The notes: a model not told the origin generated them from the sequence alone. Positions 21,201 through 28,020 are shown, numbered from the stretch's first letter. The stretch is 37,991 nucleotides of DNA from Bacteroidales bacterium (GCA_024402335.1 JAKSTZ010000021.1:1-37991); one strand, 5' to 3'. Made by a program: numbers and translations.

Positions 21201-23606
21201 AAGAATCCAACGTTCACGGCGGTAGGAAAGGGCTCTGTACAATGGTATGAATCAGAGCCAACGTCTCCGGATATGTTTGCTGATGCTTCTGGAAATAGAT
21301 TTGTTCCTTCTTTTGATGAGGTTGGAAAACATACAGTTTGGGCAGCACAAGAAATCGATGGCTGTTTGTCGGAAGCTGTTTCTGCTGAATTTGAAATTAT
21401 TGCTATTCCAACAGCTCCTTCGGTTGTCGATGCCTCAATTTGTTATGGCGATGAAAATAAATCTGTTTGTGTAGAGGATAATGTAGGTCAGGTAACGTGG
21501 TATTCTAATGCTGACAAGTCTGGAAAACTTTCCGCTACAACTTGCTATAAACCTATGGTTGAATATGCGGGTGTATATAATTTCTATGCGACACAGACAG
21601 TCTCTGGTTGCGAAAGTGAAGTTACTCAGGCAACATATACTATCACTTCATTACCTTCGGTTCCTATAGTTCAAACAGAAAAGACGTCATGCGACTACGA
21701 TGATGTACATGTGCTTACTGTAAAAGAACAAGCAGGCGTTGAGGTTTCTTGGTATTCTTCTTCTGAATTATCTTCATTGCTTGCCGTTGGAAATACGTAT
21801 ACTCATACAATCCAAGGAAGTGGTAAGCAAACGTATTATGTACGTCAAACGGCAAATGGTTGTACGGGAACATACGTGACTGCTTCATTCACTGTTGTTG
21901 AACGTCCGGAAATGCCAACGGTTACAAACGATATGGTTTGTGTTGGTGAACTTGCAACTGTGGCAACAAACGGTCCAAGGGATTACTGGTATTCCGATGA
22001 AGGTCTGACTATGTTAGAAGGACAAGGAAGTTCTTTCTCGGTTCCTGATGTGGCAGGAAATACAATTTTGTATGTTGTAAGAGAAAAAAATGGTTGTCAT
22101 AGTGTTCCTGCACAAGCAAAAATTTCTGTAATTGCTATTCCAACAGTTTCTATAACTGTTGATGACGAAGATGTTTCGTTGGTAAAACGTTGTATCTACG
22201 AAGATGAGAAAACATTGGTTGCTTCAGTTTCTCCAGAAGCTAATGCTGGAAGTTATGTTTCGTGGTACATTTTCCCGGGTAATGTGACTGTTCAGTCTGA
22301 TTCATTGTTGTTGTCGGACTATGTATCAGTTTCTTCTGGTAATACGTCAAATGTAAACTATACAGTTCGTGCACAATACATGGTGAAAAATCCAACAAAA
22401 GATGCGTATTGTGCAAGTGTAATGGATACGGTAAAGGTTTCTACAAGTGCGAAAGCTCGTAAACCTATAGTTTTGTCTAAAATTATTTGTCAAGGTGAGG
22501 AGATAGAACCATTGACGGCCTTAGGCTCAAAAAATATTACTTGGATGAGTATGAGTGGAATTGAGCCGCCAATAGCAACAGGCCGCCGCTATATTTTCTC
22601 TAAAAACCAAACTTTGGAAGTTGGCGATTATTCCTTCCTTGTATTTGATATGGATACAACAACAGGTTGTAATAGTGACAGCGTTTCTGTAACGATGACT
22701 GTAGCTCCTGCTGCAAAGACGAAGATATTTGGTAGTGATTCTGTTTGTGTTGACAACACCGAGTCTTATTATACGCAATTCAGTGCAAATAGTACATATA
22801 GTTGGTTTGTTACGGGTGATAATGTGAATTATTCAAAAGATGCGTTGTCTCAATCTGTACAATATGTAGATTGGAATAAACCGGGAATAGATACTTTGGT
22901 GGTTTATGAACAAACATGGGCTGGTTGTCAAGGTTTTGATACTTTGATTGTAAAAATTGCAGATAAGCCACGTGCACGTTTCGTGTGGTCATTACCTGGT
23001 TCCTCGAATGTGATTGAGATGATAGATAGCACAGTACAGGATTCTTTGTATAGTGTAAACGAATTAGGTGAACCATACGCAACTGAAATTCCATATACAC
23101 TTCATTGGAATTTTGGTCATATTGGTTCATCTAACGATTATGATTTAGATGTTCCTTACGAAAAACGCCATAAACCAATTATTGAAGGCGATTATGTCTA
23201 TGGTTACAATTGTCCTGTATTAACGGTAGAAAACTCATTTGGTTGTGAAGATTCTTATACCGAATGTGTGTTCATAAATATCACATCTGGCTTGTATATG
23301 CCGACAGCATTTGCTCCGACAAATCCTGCACATAGTGTACGTTATTTCCAACCTAAAGGCTACAATCTAAAAACGTGTCAGGTTTCTGTATTCGATAAAT
23401 GGGGTAACCTTGTTTGGTATTCCGATGCTGTTGAAGATGGCATGTTTGTTGGAAAATGGGATGGTACTTGCAACGGAAAAATGATGGCTTCCGATGTGTA
23501 TATCTGGAAAATGGAAGCAACATTTATCGATGGCCAAATTTGGGAAGGATTTGATGTTGGTGGTGGCAAAAAGTCTAAGTTCGGTAATGTTACATTGTTG
23601 AGGTAA
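12279..23606 (+). CDS. Giant secreted GH8-like glycosidase with DUF11 and Ig-like repeats and T9SS type B sorting domain
   Basis: The product has 3775 residues from the ATG at 12279, which begins a signal peptide (MKKIYLLLLSSLVFSLFAVG); a longer frame from TTG at 12243 is not credible. Residues about 25-555 look like glycoside hydrolase family 8: SEGDGYALLAAVIFAD with E115 as the likely acid, SATDGDVDIAMAMLIA with D189, D191 and D193, and EDFRYAWRHLMDYLWHGD near 389, matching the family DAxRxxWR block with the usual base Asp position apparently Glu (E389). DUF11-type domains start near 561, 702 and 1094; the last two are split by inserted domains. From about 1405 to 3470 there are many ~80-residue Ig-like domains, often with WY near the start and NGCES near the end. 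A PKD-like segment (about 3477-3561) leads to a type B sorting domain (about 3672-3775). It is probably exported by T9SS to the cell surface. The substrate could be beta-glucan, xylan or chitosan. Confidence 0.9.
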   Translation: MKKIYLLLLSSLVFSLFAVGQATTYNPSLFIKTDINVGNPAYPFPQFLEYKGGGKSLAKYNAEGVTHADMEKTMREAYEIMMHRCRYMGGTHCGVPYITFNHGSVPGNYGTFVSEGDGYALLAAVIFADQKTFNGLYMWIHDNRMSGVKRFQDGRVLRAELNDYAGPYLAGWQNDETTTSMSPSHSATDGDVDIAMAMLIAYKQWGEWMVQDGTVVKDYAGNPISLKYEAQRVIGALVDTCGQIDPGNGQVSGCISGDIGIDGYCKKGNSWGELTRWRFSAAGQAAYPGMNGPYGSGPNLLSQYGTLWIDYDAPSYFDEFYRWLKNGDGVDENNKDVADWEISQFKRAAASGNWLNKQAYNQGYYASIGNVTVGDLGENPQFNVYVDGEDFRYAWRHLMDYLWHGDSQYDWDPVTHQVIEGQVNNSERLMGIRHAQLLENPSSSGEQICSKMGASPDPGQPLWFGVSQIPQQWRFDGGITSVYHTNYSVGAGAPAAVISENHSLLSDIYRQCEIMWDGNNTAAKLDPEERYIGSTPKYFHGWFRTLGMLVCSGNLAAPEDMKPIANMKVYMSVDKTYAYEGDKVDYTVQYRNYGSLDAKDVKIQTPLDPDYTFVSATKGGKYDAATHTITWNIGTVPGFKTGGLAATQDSVAFTVRITSLENARVCETSTITGSNFDEWVSNEYPNHATYTMERNCVDVLANRSLVLEKNANRTELNPHDVVTFTVNFENVSSEDAWLNGGRDNVRLSYGNYYMQGNAYQFYHLYRFWNDSYEAYINMNNYRLSYFMYDAAAQGLYNAASNPTGWTFVVDNQNDLDKYGYNPETGPITFAYQKIPQGEDEYGKWNQRLMIRFADVLMAPSTHVYDKLDSQYLLHKGVWGPGFIRARLASNPNSDLSTRVQDDWSFSTDITAKTIDGQGETFTLVTPCWANYDNLGYEIDNYSRHTCSSPTSKLKNFERVLVEEFDGYTWRRIQGRGPLPGKEAYNVTIVDTIPLELEWKEFVTKKALGIEATYTPAPAGANYTGIVKWTIPEMLVGESGKFVYTCVAKDLGCPEVGDTYYINAAWIYSDTDSPDSSAVSLMTTCTELPPYIEPQNSLFKTASSETASVGDVITYEVKYVNTMGSVVDEDCSSSTNWMGLGNKAMPSPSNGKFTLNTSGSGAYFFGPKNAYGENGSMYVTFSGCNSTTQELYYVMRYVSGTPGAADFKGIAIKLFINKDGAHNFGYELYNNGTLVKKEGSSWADAIQFSGSSSNPVFKFVLNDDHLYMYVNDEENEWTSVLRDWKGLSSGAGYCGVYVNSNGNGQTALDAFHSELDYAFDIAISDELPDELTSIENISGSGTYSAGAKKITWPVVPGPLAPNEEISYTFDATVYECNSYINNYAVASVSGQEDLRVVNSVKCGATVCPDAPVTKDITICKGTTPANLTAVGTNLKWYTTATGGVGTATLKPTTDEAGVTTYYVSQTSNGCESVRAELVVTVVETEKPIVAETVSLCKGGDVSALTATGTDLIWYNDSKVALAEAPTPDNSVEGSVTYYVTQTVDECESDFAEITVTVGALEKPVVEAVDLCQDEVASALSAMATGTLQWYESATATVALAAAPIPASTTVGESYYYVSQKSGECESERAKLTVTVKPKPTADIASSASSYCGETSTIKLSLTSDIDLDDATYSWVKDGEDIAETATILNALQGEYVCTIDLNGCSATTAALEITQHENPAYTITGGGSYCPESLTKDLVVITFTAGEAPFTFTDAVIGEKTSETESYTIENPQGGVYQLTTLTDANNCEMTGTGATVEVVDLETPDISIATIPGICPGDGTIDVSAYVTAENGTLTYKTDKGTISATGVLSDLTTSGTYTVSVTLAGTVAPYCSNTKTTEITVFELPTVVLPAKFEACSGVEMEITPTVTPTDATYTYSWTESEVGLLNSLSAGTVTAQSSVTDKTDFDVTLVVTDKTTKCSSSQAQTVVTVNPIPVATIAMDKKEFCKSDTEAKTISATVKPAGLNGSFDWTNVDAVSATVASAKFVPNENAAGDYEISYTFTSEANCKSEPASLTVTVFDIPTISITPNYSDVCESGVNSSDISVKASKTNGTFNYSVNNGGVISTDGIMKVADNAVGTYTVTLDYTDENECSAVATTDVTIHALPTVTFDATNVTSACYNSSEVVLQVSPAPTTAKAYSFVGTKDATSSVFAPKTAAEGVNTIQYSYTDEFGCQNSADYEITVVKVLAPTVDAPNPKTVTIDDGGVLLDVTTMTATANVATDVLVWQTETGSKLTEGSSYTSPETIEGEYSYFVKEYRMISGSACYSDSVLATLVLSNCTAKSPIVENQKLCVGDNGTVTLSASFAGVATDKKLSWFEDKALTQLLQDDTDSYSTIVQTTSEGVFTYYVAEYDNNKDCWSVPTTVTVTINPLPEIAINEIGYLCYDGGNKTATGLINSVASTAGTWSVVDDKITVDAQSGSINPTSAGKVDGTYTIRYSYTDNNGCTNMAEKDFSVEYVEVPTSKGYLGIVSKPEEVEVTVETSSLETGYSNVKWYSALASASESATGLSWKTGDDPAVEHVATYYLSQVVNGCESEKGEALVQIVNCPFAKPEVVSAVACQNDVSLDDLQASLPVSTTVAADKWIWYDANKVELSSGTANTFASGVSTSLASTTTFYVGYLATEPTTQEQCPSPLTEVTVTVNPLPEVSFVASKELVCYDEGDVVWKTSANGGVWTVDGVEQNGMSAAGVFNPTAYGQSTSTHTVSYTYTDTRTSCVATIEKDVTVQYTPAPIVKGHSALVEDNLPVVVTATADAGAQVTWYNELGAVVSKANPYTTDDNPSVVTNKSYFATQTINTCESEQAEAKVSIILCPVPKPIVVQPSTICNYDDVPELSASLGEWASRPTTVMPEVFNFYDVEVGGTPISASPSGTFTPTIDVTKSATYTYWVAEYNGNITPSACEGKRAKITLTVKKTELPSISVADETVCQNMKNPTFTAVGKGSVQWYESEPTSPDMFADASGNRFVPSFDEVGKHTVWAAQEIDGCLSEAVSAEFEIIAIPTAPSVVDASICYGDENKSVCVEDNVGQVTWYSNADKSGKLSATTCYKPMVEYAGVYNFYATQTVSGCESEVTQATYTITSLPSVPIVQTEKTSCDYDDVHVLTVKEQAGVEVSWYSSSELSSLLAVGNTYTHTIQGSGKQTYYVRQTANGCTGTYVTASFTVVERPEMPTVTNDMVCVGELATVATNGPRDYWYSDEGLTMLEGQGSSFSVPDVAGNTILYVVREKNGCHSVPAQAKISVIAIPTVSITVDDEDVSLVKRCIYEDEKTLVASVSPEANAGSYVSWYIFPGNVTVQSDSLLLSDYVSVSSGNTSNVNYTVRAQYMVKNPTKDAYCASVMDTVKVSTSAKARKPIVLSKIICQGEEIEPLTALGSKNITWMSMSGIEPPIATGRRYIFSKNQTLEVGDYSFLVFDMDTTTGCNSDSVSVTMTVAPAAKTKIFGSDSVCVDNTESYYTQFSANSTYSWFVTGDNVNYSKDALSQSVQYVDWNKPGIDTLVVYEQTWAGCQGFDTLIVKIADKPRARFVWSLPGSSNVIEMIDSTVQDSLYSVNELGEPYATEIPYTLHWNFGHIGSSNDYDLDVPYEKRHKPIIEGDYVYGYNCPVLTVENSFGCEDSYTECVFINITSGLYMPTAFAPTNPAHSVRYFQPKGYNLKTCQVSVFDKWGNLVWYSDAVEDGMFVGKWDGTCNGKMMASDVYIWKMEATFIDGQIWEGFDVGGGKKSKFGNVTLLR
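16490..22690 (+). repeat. Array of divergent Ig-like domains within the giant gene
   Basis: The translated region repeats a pattern of a cysteine near the start, a WY or equivalent about 20 residues on, then TYYVSQT-NGCES and a TVTV-like strand, about every 75-95 residues. Copies are divergent in sequence, so this is an old array rather than a recent expansion. The paired cysteines suggest disulphides and a rigid stalk. In Bacteroidota such arrays usually occur between a functional head and a type B sorting domain. Confidence 0.8.
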
Positions 23607-23625
23607 TACAATGAGGTGTAAAATG

Positions 23626-23660
23626 AAAACGGCGAAATCATAATTGATTTCGCCGTTTTT
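23626..23660. terminator. Bidirectional intrinsic terminator after the giant gene
   Basis: A perfect 15-base stem, AAAACGGCGAAATCA (23626-23640) with TGATTTCGCCGTTTT (23645-23659), a four-base loop TAAT, and a T-run on the plus strand. It lies between the stop at 23606 and the convergent stop at 23681. Confidence 0.92.
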
Positions 23661-23680
23661 ATTTTTAATACTGTTGTTGG

Positions 23681-24244
23681 TTATTGGATTTTCTTTCCGT
23701 CTGCAAATGCATTTCCAACTCGTTTTCCTAATTGGATGTAGCCCATGTGAATAGGGTCGAATGTGATGAGGTTCATTTTCTCCATGTCTGGTTTTCCGTC
23801 TTCGCCAAGATATTTTTCGTCAACAAGTATGTTTACGATTTCGCCAACAAGGTTGTAGCCACCTTCTGTTTCTCCAATCTTTTGTGTAATACGACATTCC
23901 ATAGTCATAGGGAAGTTTGTGAAAACAGGTGCGTTTACATTTGGTGCTTTTTCTACTGTCCAGCCTGTCTTTGCAATTTTATTAGGCTCTTTGCTTGCAC
24001 TTACAATTCCAACATAATCCGAAGCTACCATAGTTTCTGTTGTAGCGAAAGCTACGGTAAATTCATTGTTTAGGGCAAGATTTTCAGTTGTTGCATGTGA
24101 ACCCATGGAAATCATTATTTCATGCATATCCCATTGACCGCCCCAAGCTGCATTCATTGCGTTTGGTTTACCGTCTTTGTCGTATGTGCCGATAATTAGC
24201 ACTGGTTGTGGAAGTGTCCACGCTTTTGATTTAAAAGATTTCAT
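23681..24244 (-). CDS. Flavin-reductase-like FMN-binding protein (flavoredoxin family)
   Basis: The product has 187 residues. It matches the flavin-reductase-like split-barrel family: PVLIIGTYDKDGKPNAMNAAW near residue 15, then ISMGSHATTENLALNNEFTV near 45 and VAPVFTNFP-like segments (NAPVFTNFPMTMECRI) near 110. Members bind FMN and pass electrons between NAD(P)H or ferredoxin-type donors and acceptors in the cytoplasm. It follows the TIGR04076-like gene by 7 bases, so the two are probably one unit. It lies next to, and divergent from, the Hdr-like cluster, which is also a redox system; a link is only inferred from position. Confidence 0.88.
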   Translation of the reverse strand: MKSFKSKAWTLPQPVLIIGTYDKDGKPNAMNAAWGGQWDMHEIMISMGSHATTENLALNNEFTVAFATTETMVASDYVGIVSASKEPNKIAKTGWTVEKAPNVNAPVFTNFPMTMECRITQKIGETEGGYNLVGEIVNILVDEKYLGEDGKPDMEKMNLITFDPIHMGYIQLGKRVGNAFADGKKIQ

Positions 24245-24251
24245 ATTTGTA

Positions 24252-24554
24252 TCATTCTATTGTTTCTATGTAAAAGCTAACTGGACGAAAACCGTCATTG
24301 CAACTAATCATTGCACTATTGGGATTCTTCATCCAACCATCGTAAAAATTGCCTTGTCCGTTTGCTAATGCTTCCACAAATTCTTTCATGGTTTTCCACG
24401 CTTCACTGCAAAAACCTTCTGGTTTTTGTCCGTTTCTGCTAATCCACGATTGTCCTTTACATACATCACAAGTATGTTCTATGGGATTTTCGTATAACTC
24501 CATTAAATCTGAATGATTAACAATACGAACGGCTGTTATTTTTACCTGTTTCAT
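24252..24554 (-). CDS. TIGR04076-like small cysteine-containing protein
   Basis: The product has 100 residues from the ATG at 24554. A longer frame starting at 24707 adds 51 residues unlike the family, so the shorter start is chosen. The pattern is MKQVKITAVRI at the start, then THTCDVCKGQ-like cysteines (HTCDVCKGQ), GQKPEGFCSEAW, and a final ISCNDGFRPVSFYIE block. This matches the TIGR04076 family of about 90-100 residues. Its function is not known to me; the conserved cysteines suggest a metal or redox role. A TAnnTTTG-type element (TATGTTTG, minus strand, 24579-24572) lies 17 bases upstream. It precedes the flavin-reductase-like gene with a 7-base gap. Confidence 0.8.
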   Translation of the reverse strand: MKQVKITAVRIVNHSDLMELYENPIEHTCDVCKGQSWISRNGQKPEGFCSEAWKTMKEFVEALANGQGNFYDGWMKNPNSAMISCNDGFRPVSFYIETIE

Positions 24555-24735
24555 TATTTTGATATAATGTACAAACATACAATTTTCTTGGATTGTTTGT
24601 ATGTGCATTGTGAATGTTCTGTGGATATATTGTTTGTTAAATAGGTATTTATACCCATCTGTATGAAAATGAGAATATATATTTTTATTGCGTTGAAAAA
24701 TAGGCATTGTAAGGATGCCTTTAGAATTCGTTTTT

Positions 24736-25437
24736 ATGGATTATGTAGCAGAACTCGAAAAAGATGTGCGCTTTCAAGAAGCAATGCATTCCTGCTTGAA
24801 TTGCGGGATATGTAGCGCTATTTGTCCAGCGGCAGAATTTTATAATTACGATCCGCGAATGATTGTCACTACGGTTCATCGTAGAAATAACGATGAAATA
24901 GAACAATTGTTACGATCAAATACAATATGGTATTGCGGTCAATGTATGTCTTGTAAAACACGTTGTCCTCGTGGAAATGCTGCTGGTATGGTTATACAGG
25001 CATTACGATTGTTGTCGCAGAAATGTGGTTTCTTTACGGAAAGCGAGAAAGGTCGTCAGCAATATGGATTAAAGAAAACTATAGGCGAGAGTATCTTGAA
25101 ATATGGATATTGTGTACACCCGATATTAGTAAAACCGGAACTTCATCCTGAACAAGGTGTTATTTGGGAATGGGTGATTCAGAATAGAGATGCTGTGTAT
25201 GACCGTCTTGGGGCGAATCTGTATAAAGAAGGTGCAGGTGCAATGCGCAAGATTCATCAGAAAAATTTGGATGAATTAGACGAAATCTTTAAAGTGACAG
25301 GCGGTCACGACTTCTACAATGTAATTGAAGAAGAATCGAAGAAAAAAGCACAAGAAATGAATATGAGCACAGATGAAAATAATAATGAATATTTACTTCA
25401 TGTGCTTACATATAATAGTAATGAACACCAAGATTAG
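24736..25437 (+). CDS. HdrC-like dicluster ferredoxin subunit (C1)
   Basis: The product has 233 residues from the ATG at 24736 (MDYVAELEKD). An in-frame ATG at 24715 is also possible; neither has a well-placed ribosome-binding site. Numbered from 24715, two 4Fe-4S motifs are complete: C27, C30, C33, C37 (CLNCGICSAICP) and C74, C77, C80, C84 (CGQCMSCKTRCP). This is the HdrC arrangement, wiring electrons between an HdrA flavoprotein and an HdrB subunit. The C-terminal ~140 residues form an extra domain (GAGAMRKIHQKNLDELDEIF) that is longer than in methanogen HdrC. It is the first of five Hdr-like genes and has a 3-base gap to the next. The divergent flavin-reductase unit starts 160-180 bases away. 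Confidence 0.88.
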   Translation: MDYVAELEKDVRFQEAMHSCLNCGICSAICPAAEFYNYDPRMIVTTVHRRNNDEIEQLLRSNTIWYCGQCMSCKTRCPRGNAAGMVIQALRLLSQKCGFFTESEKGRQQYGLKKTIGESILKYGYCVHPILVKPELHPEQGVIWEWVIQNRDAVYDRLGANLYKEGAGAMRKIHQKNLDELDEIFKVTGGHDFYNVIEEESKKKAQEMNMSTDENNNEYLLHVLTYNSNEHQD

Positions 25438-25440
25438 ATT

Positions 25441-26508
25441 ATGAATTTAGAGGGAAAAAAGCAAATTTGGAGTTCTTACCAAAAGGAGATAGCAGACGAT
25501 AACTATTACTATGCACGTAGTTGCATACGTCAAAATTTCTTTCCTGCTTCGGAAGTTGCATTCCTACGCATATTACGTGAGGAACTTGGTAAAAATATAT
25601 TCGATGATCCAAATCATACAACTTGTACAGGTATCGGTTATCATTCCGACATAGTTCCGTTCGATACTATACAAACAGTTGTGGCCCGTCATTTTGCTTT
25701 GATGACGGAAGCTGGGTTGGAAAATATTGCGATTTCATGTGTTACGTCGTTTGGAATGTACACGGAAATACTTGATTTATGGGAACATTTTCCTGAACAA
25801 TTGGAAAAAATTCGTGAGTATTTGTATAAAGCGACAAAGCGTGAGTTTAATATTCCGAAAAATATTGCCCATACGAGTGATATCATCTATAAATTCCGTA
25901 ATGAAATCGCGCAAAAGGCTAAATATCAATTAATAAATAAAGAAACGGGTGAACCGTTACGTGTTGTAGAACATATTGGTTGCCACTATGCAAAAATGTT
26001 CCCAACCAAAGGCGTTGGCGGTGCGGAGTTTCCACAAGTTTTAAGTGGCATGATTGAATCCTGGGGCGGAAATGTGGTTGATTATCCGGAACGTCGTCAC
26101 TGTTGTGGATTTGGTTTCAGAAATTATTTGGTACAAGCGAATCGCGGCTATTCAGTTTCGAATACGAAGAAGAAATTAGAGTCGATGAAACCATTCAAAC
26201 CTGATTTTATAGTTGCAAACTGTCCGGGTTGTGCAATGTTCATGGACAAATGGCAATATACATTGGCAGAAATGGAAGGTGTCACATACGATGAAGACGG
26301 ATATGGCATTCCTGTACTCACATACGAAGAAATGGCTGGACTTGTACTTGGCTATAATCCATGGGATTTAGGCTTGCAAACCCATCAAGTACAATGTGAG
26401 TCACTTCTTAATAAAATAGGCATAGAATACGATCCGAAAGCCAAATATTTGGACAAAAACGGAAACCAATTGCCAATTCCTGAAAGTCCAATGAACTTAA
26501 AGGTTTAG
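25441..26508 (+). CDS. HdrB-like CCG-domain subunit with degenerate first CCG motif (B1)
   Basis: The product has 355 residues. The second CCG (cysteine-rich) motif is intact: C181, then C221-C222 (RRHCCGFGF), then C261 and C264 (NCPGC). In HdrB this kind of motif binds a non-cubane 4Fe-4S cluster where a disulphide is reduced. The first motif is degenerate: C28, a single C62 (TTCTGIG) in place of CC, and a single C100 (ISCVTSFG) in place of CxxC. The subunit could therefore hold one active-site cluster rather than two, as in the B1 subunits of sHdr-type complexes in principle. It sits directly after HdrC1 and is separated from HdrA by 121 bases containing an AT-rich tandem repeat. Confidence 0.87.
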   Translation: MNLEGKKQIWSSYQKEIADDNYYYARSCIRQNFFPASEVAFLRILREELGKNIFDDPNHTTCTGIGYHSDIVPFDTIQTVVARHFALMTEAGLENIAISCVTSFGMYTEILDLWEHFPEQLEKIREYLYKATKREFNIPKNIAHTSDIIYKFRNEIAQKAKYQLINKETGEPLRVVEHIGCHYAKMFPTKGVGGAEFPQVLSGMIESWGGNVVDYPERRHCCGFGFRNYLVQANRGYSVSNTKKKLESMKPFKPDFIVANCPGCAMFMDKWQYTLAEMEGVTYDEDGYGIPVLTYEEMAGLVLGYNPWDLGLQTHQVQCESLLNKIGIEYDPKAKYLDKNGNQLPIPESPMNLKV

Positions 26509-26592
26509 TAGTAAATGTTTAGTGATTAATGATAAATGTTTAATGAAAAATTGACAATGGAGAATTTATAATTATAGTTATGTGTAGTTGTA

Positions 26593-26620
26593 ATTTTCAA
26601 TTATCAATTTTCAATTATCA
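26593..26620. repeat. 14-bp AT-rich tandem repeat in the hdrB-hdrA gap
   Basis: ATTTTCAATTATCA occurs twice without interruption (26593-26606 and 26607-26620), then ATTAAA leads into the HdrA start. Just upstream the gap also has two near-copies of TAAATGTTTARTGA (around 26512-26546). Similar ATTATCAATT pieces occur at 36497-36525. Such intergenic elements look like mobile or slipped repeats in AT-rich Bacteroidota genomes. A role in processing or attenuation is possible but not shown. Confidence 0.7.
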
Positions 26621-26629
26621 ATTAAATAT

Positions 26630-27661
26630 ATGATAGATGTTTTAATAATTGGTGGTGGTATAGCTGGTTTAGAAACGGCTTGTTCGCTACAGGATTTAGG
26701 ATACGAAACTGTTATAGTTGAAAAAGAAAAAACTATAGGTGGTCATTTGAATGATTGGGATACATTGTTCCCAACGCATAGACCTGCTTCGGAAGTTCTT
26801 GAACATTATACAGAAGAAACACGTAAACGTGCATTGACAATTTATTTGAATACGTATGTAATATCAGTGAAAAAACAAGCTGATGGACTTTTCGAGGTTC
26901 AAACATCACGTGATGTTGTCTTTCATTGTAAATCTGTTGTCTTAGCTTCTGGTTATCAGTTGTTTAATGCAGAACGTAAAGAAGAATATGGATACAAAAT
27001 CTATGATAATGTATTGACTTCTGCTGATTTAGAGAAAAGATTGAAAAATTTGCAAGGGGAATTCACAACACCAACAGGTGTTTCACCTAAACGTATCGCT
27101 TTTATTCATTGTGTTGGTTCTCGTGACGAAAAATCAGGAAATCATTACTGCTCAAAATTATGTTGTGTAACTGCTGTTAAGCAGGCAATTCACATGAAAC
27201 AAATCTGTCCGCAAGCCGATGTATTTTGTTGCTATATGGACTTACGTATGTATGGCCCAGGATTCGAAGAAATGTACCGCGAGGCACAGGAAAAATATCA
27301 CGTGCAATTTATTCGCGGACGTTTGTCTGAAGTTGCAGAAAATGCAAACGGCTCTTTACAATTGAAGGTAGAAGATACGCTTGCTGCTCGTCCAAGCCGT
27401 TTACAAGTAGATATGCTTGTGCTTATGGTTGGAATGGAAACTGCAAAAAGCACTGAATTGTTTGCTCAATCTTGTGGATTAGAATGTGCATCAAATCGTT
27501 TTGTGAAGACAAAAGATCATCATATTGGTTCTAACCAAACTAATGTCGATGGTATTTTTACTGCCGGCGCAAGCATAGGACCTTTGTCTGTTTTCGATAC
27601 AGTGAATCATGCAAAATCAGCTGCTTTTGCTGTGAATGATTATTTAAAAGCTATGAAATAA
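26630..27661 (+). CDS. HdrA-like FAD subunit, short form
   Basis: The product has 343 residues, far shorter than methanogen HdrA because the ferredoxin and selenocysteine-type insert domains are absent. The FAD-binding motif GGGIAGLE lies at residues 8-15 with the acidic end VEKE near 30. The HdrA cysteine block is present as C161 (HCVGSRD), C174, C178 and C179 (YCSKLCC). A closing FAD motif appears as GIFTAGASIGP near 308. The size resembles the HdrA of sHdr complexes and QmoA-like proteins. Its expected job is to take or give electron pairs (from NADH or another donor) to HdrC. The stop codon overlaps the next ATG by one base (TAATG), so translation is coupled to HdrC2. Confidence 0.9.
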   Translation: MIDVLIIGGGIAGLETACSLQDLGYETVIVEKEKTIGGHLNDWDTLFPTHRPASEVLEHYTEETRKRALTIYLNTYVISVKKQADGLFEVQTSRDVVFHCKSVVLASGYQLFNAERKEEYGYKIYDNVLTSADLEKRLKNLQGEFTTPTGVSPKRIAFIHCVGSRDEKSGNHYCSKLCCVTAVKQAIHMKQICPQADVFCCYMDLRMYGPGFEEMYREAQEKYHVQFIRGRLSEVAENANGSLQLKVEDTLAARPSRLQVDMLVLMVGMETAKSTELFAQSCGLECASNRFVKTKDHHIGSNQTNVDGIFTAGASIGPLSVFDTVNHAKSAAFAVNDYLKAMK

Positions 27662-28020
27662 TGAGAAATTTTGGCTTTTCAACAACAAAATCACGAACGA
27701 TAGATTACGAGAAAATCGATAATCGCTTGATACGTTATGTGCTTGAAAATGAGCCTACATTCAATGCGTGCCTTTCTTGTGGGTCGTGTACTGCTATTTG
27801 TAGTGCCGGAAATCTTACTTCATTCAATATTAGACGTTTAAGTTTACAGATACGATTAGGTGAGTTGGAACATGCTCATGAGGAATTGGACAAATGTATG
27901 TTGTGCGGAAAATGTCTGTTGGAATGTCCACGTGGCATAAATACGCGTAATGTCATTATGTTGATGAAAAAAGGATTGTATTTGATAGAAAGCGAAAGCA
28001 AAGAAAAAAATGATAGATAA
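27661..28020 (+). CDS. HdrC-like small dicluster ferredoxin (C2)
   Basis: The product has 119 residues. Two complete 4Fe-4S motifs are visible: C37, C40, C43, C47 (CLSCGSCTAICS) and C79, C82, C85, C89 (CMLCGKCLLECPRG). The spacing of ~40 residues is typical of HdrC. It overlaps the preceding HdrA by one base and the following membrane subunit by 11 bases, so it belongs to a tightly coupled translational unit A-C2-membrane B2. It probably hands electrons from HdrA to the membrane subunit. Confidence 0.9.
   Translation: MRNFGFSTTKSRTIDYEKIDNRLIRYVLENEPTFNACLSCGSCTAICSAGNLTSFNIRRLSLQIRLGELEHAHEELDKCMLCGKCLLECPRGINTRNVIMLMKKGLYLIESESKEKNDR

Noticed and set aside
24555..24707. N-terminal extension of the TIGR04076-like protein
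   Set aside because: The extra 51 residues are unlike the family and overlap the likely promoter region; the ATG at 24554 gives the family length.
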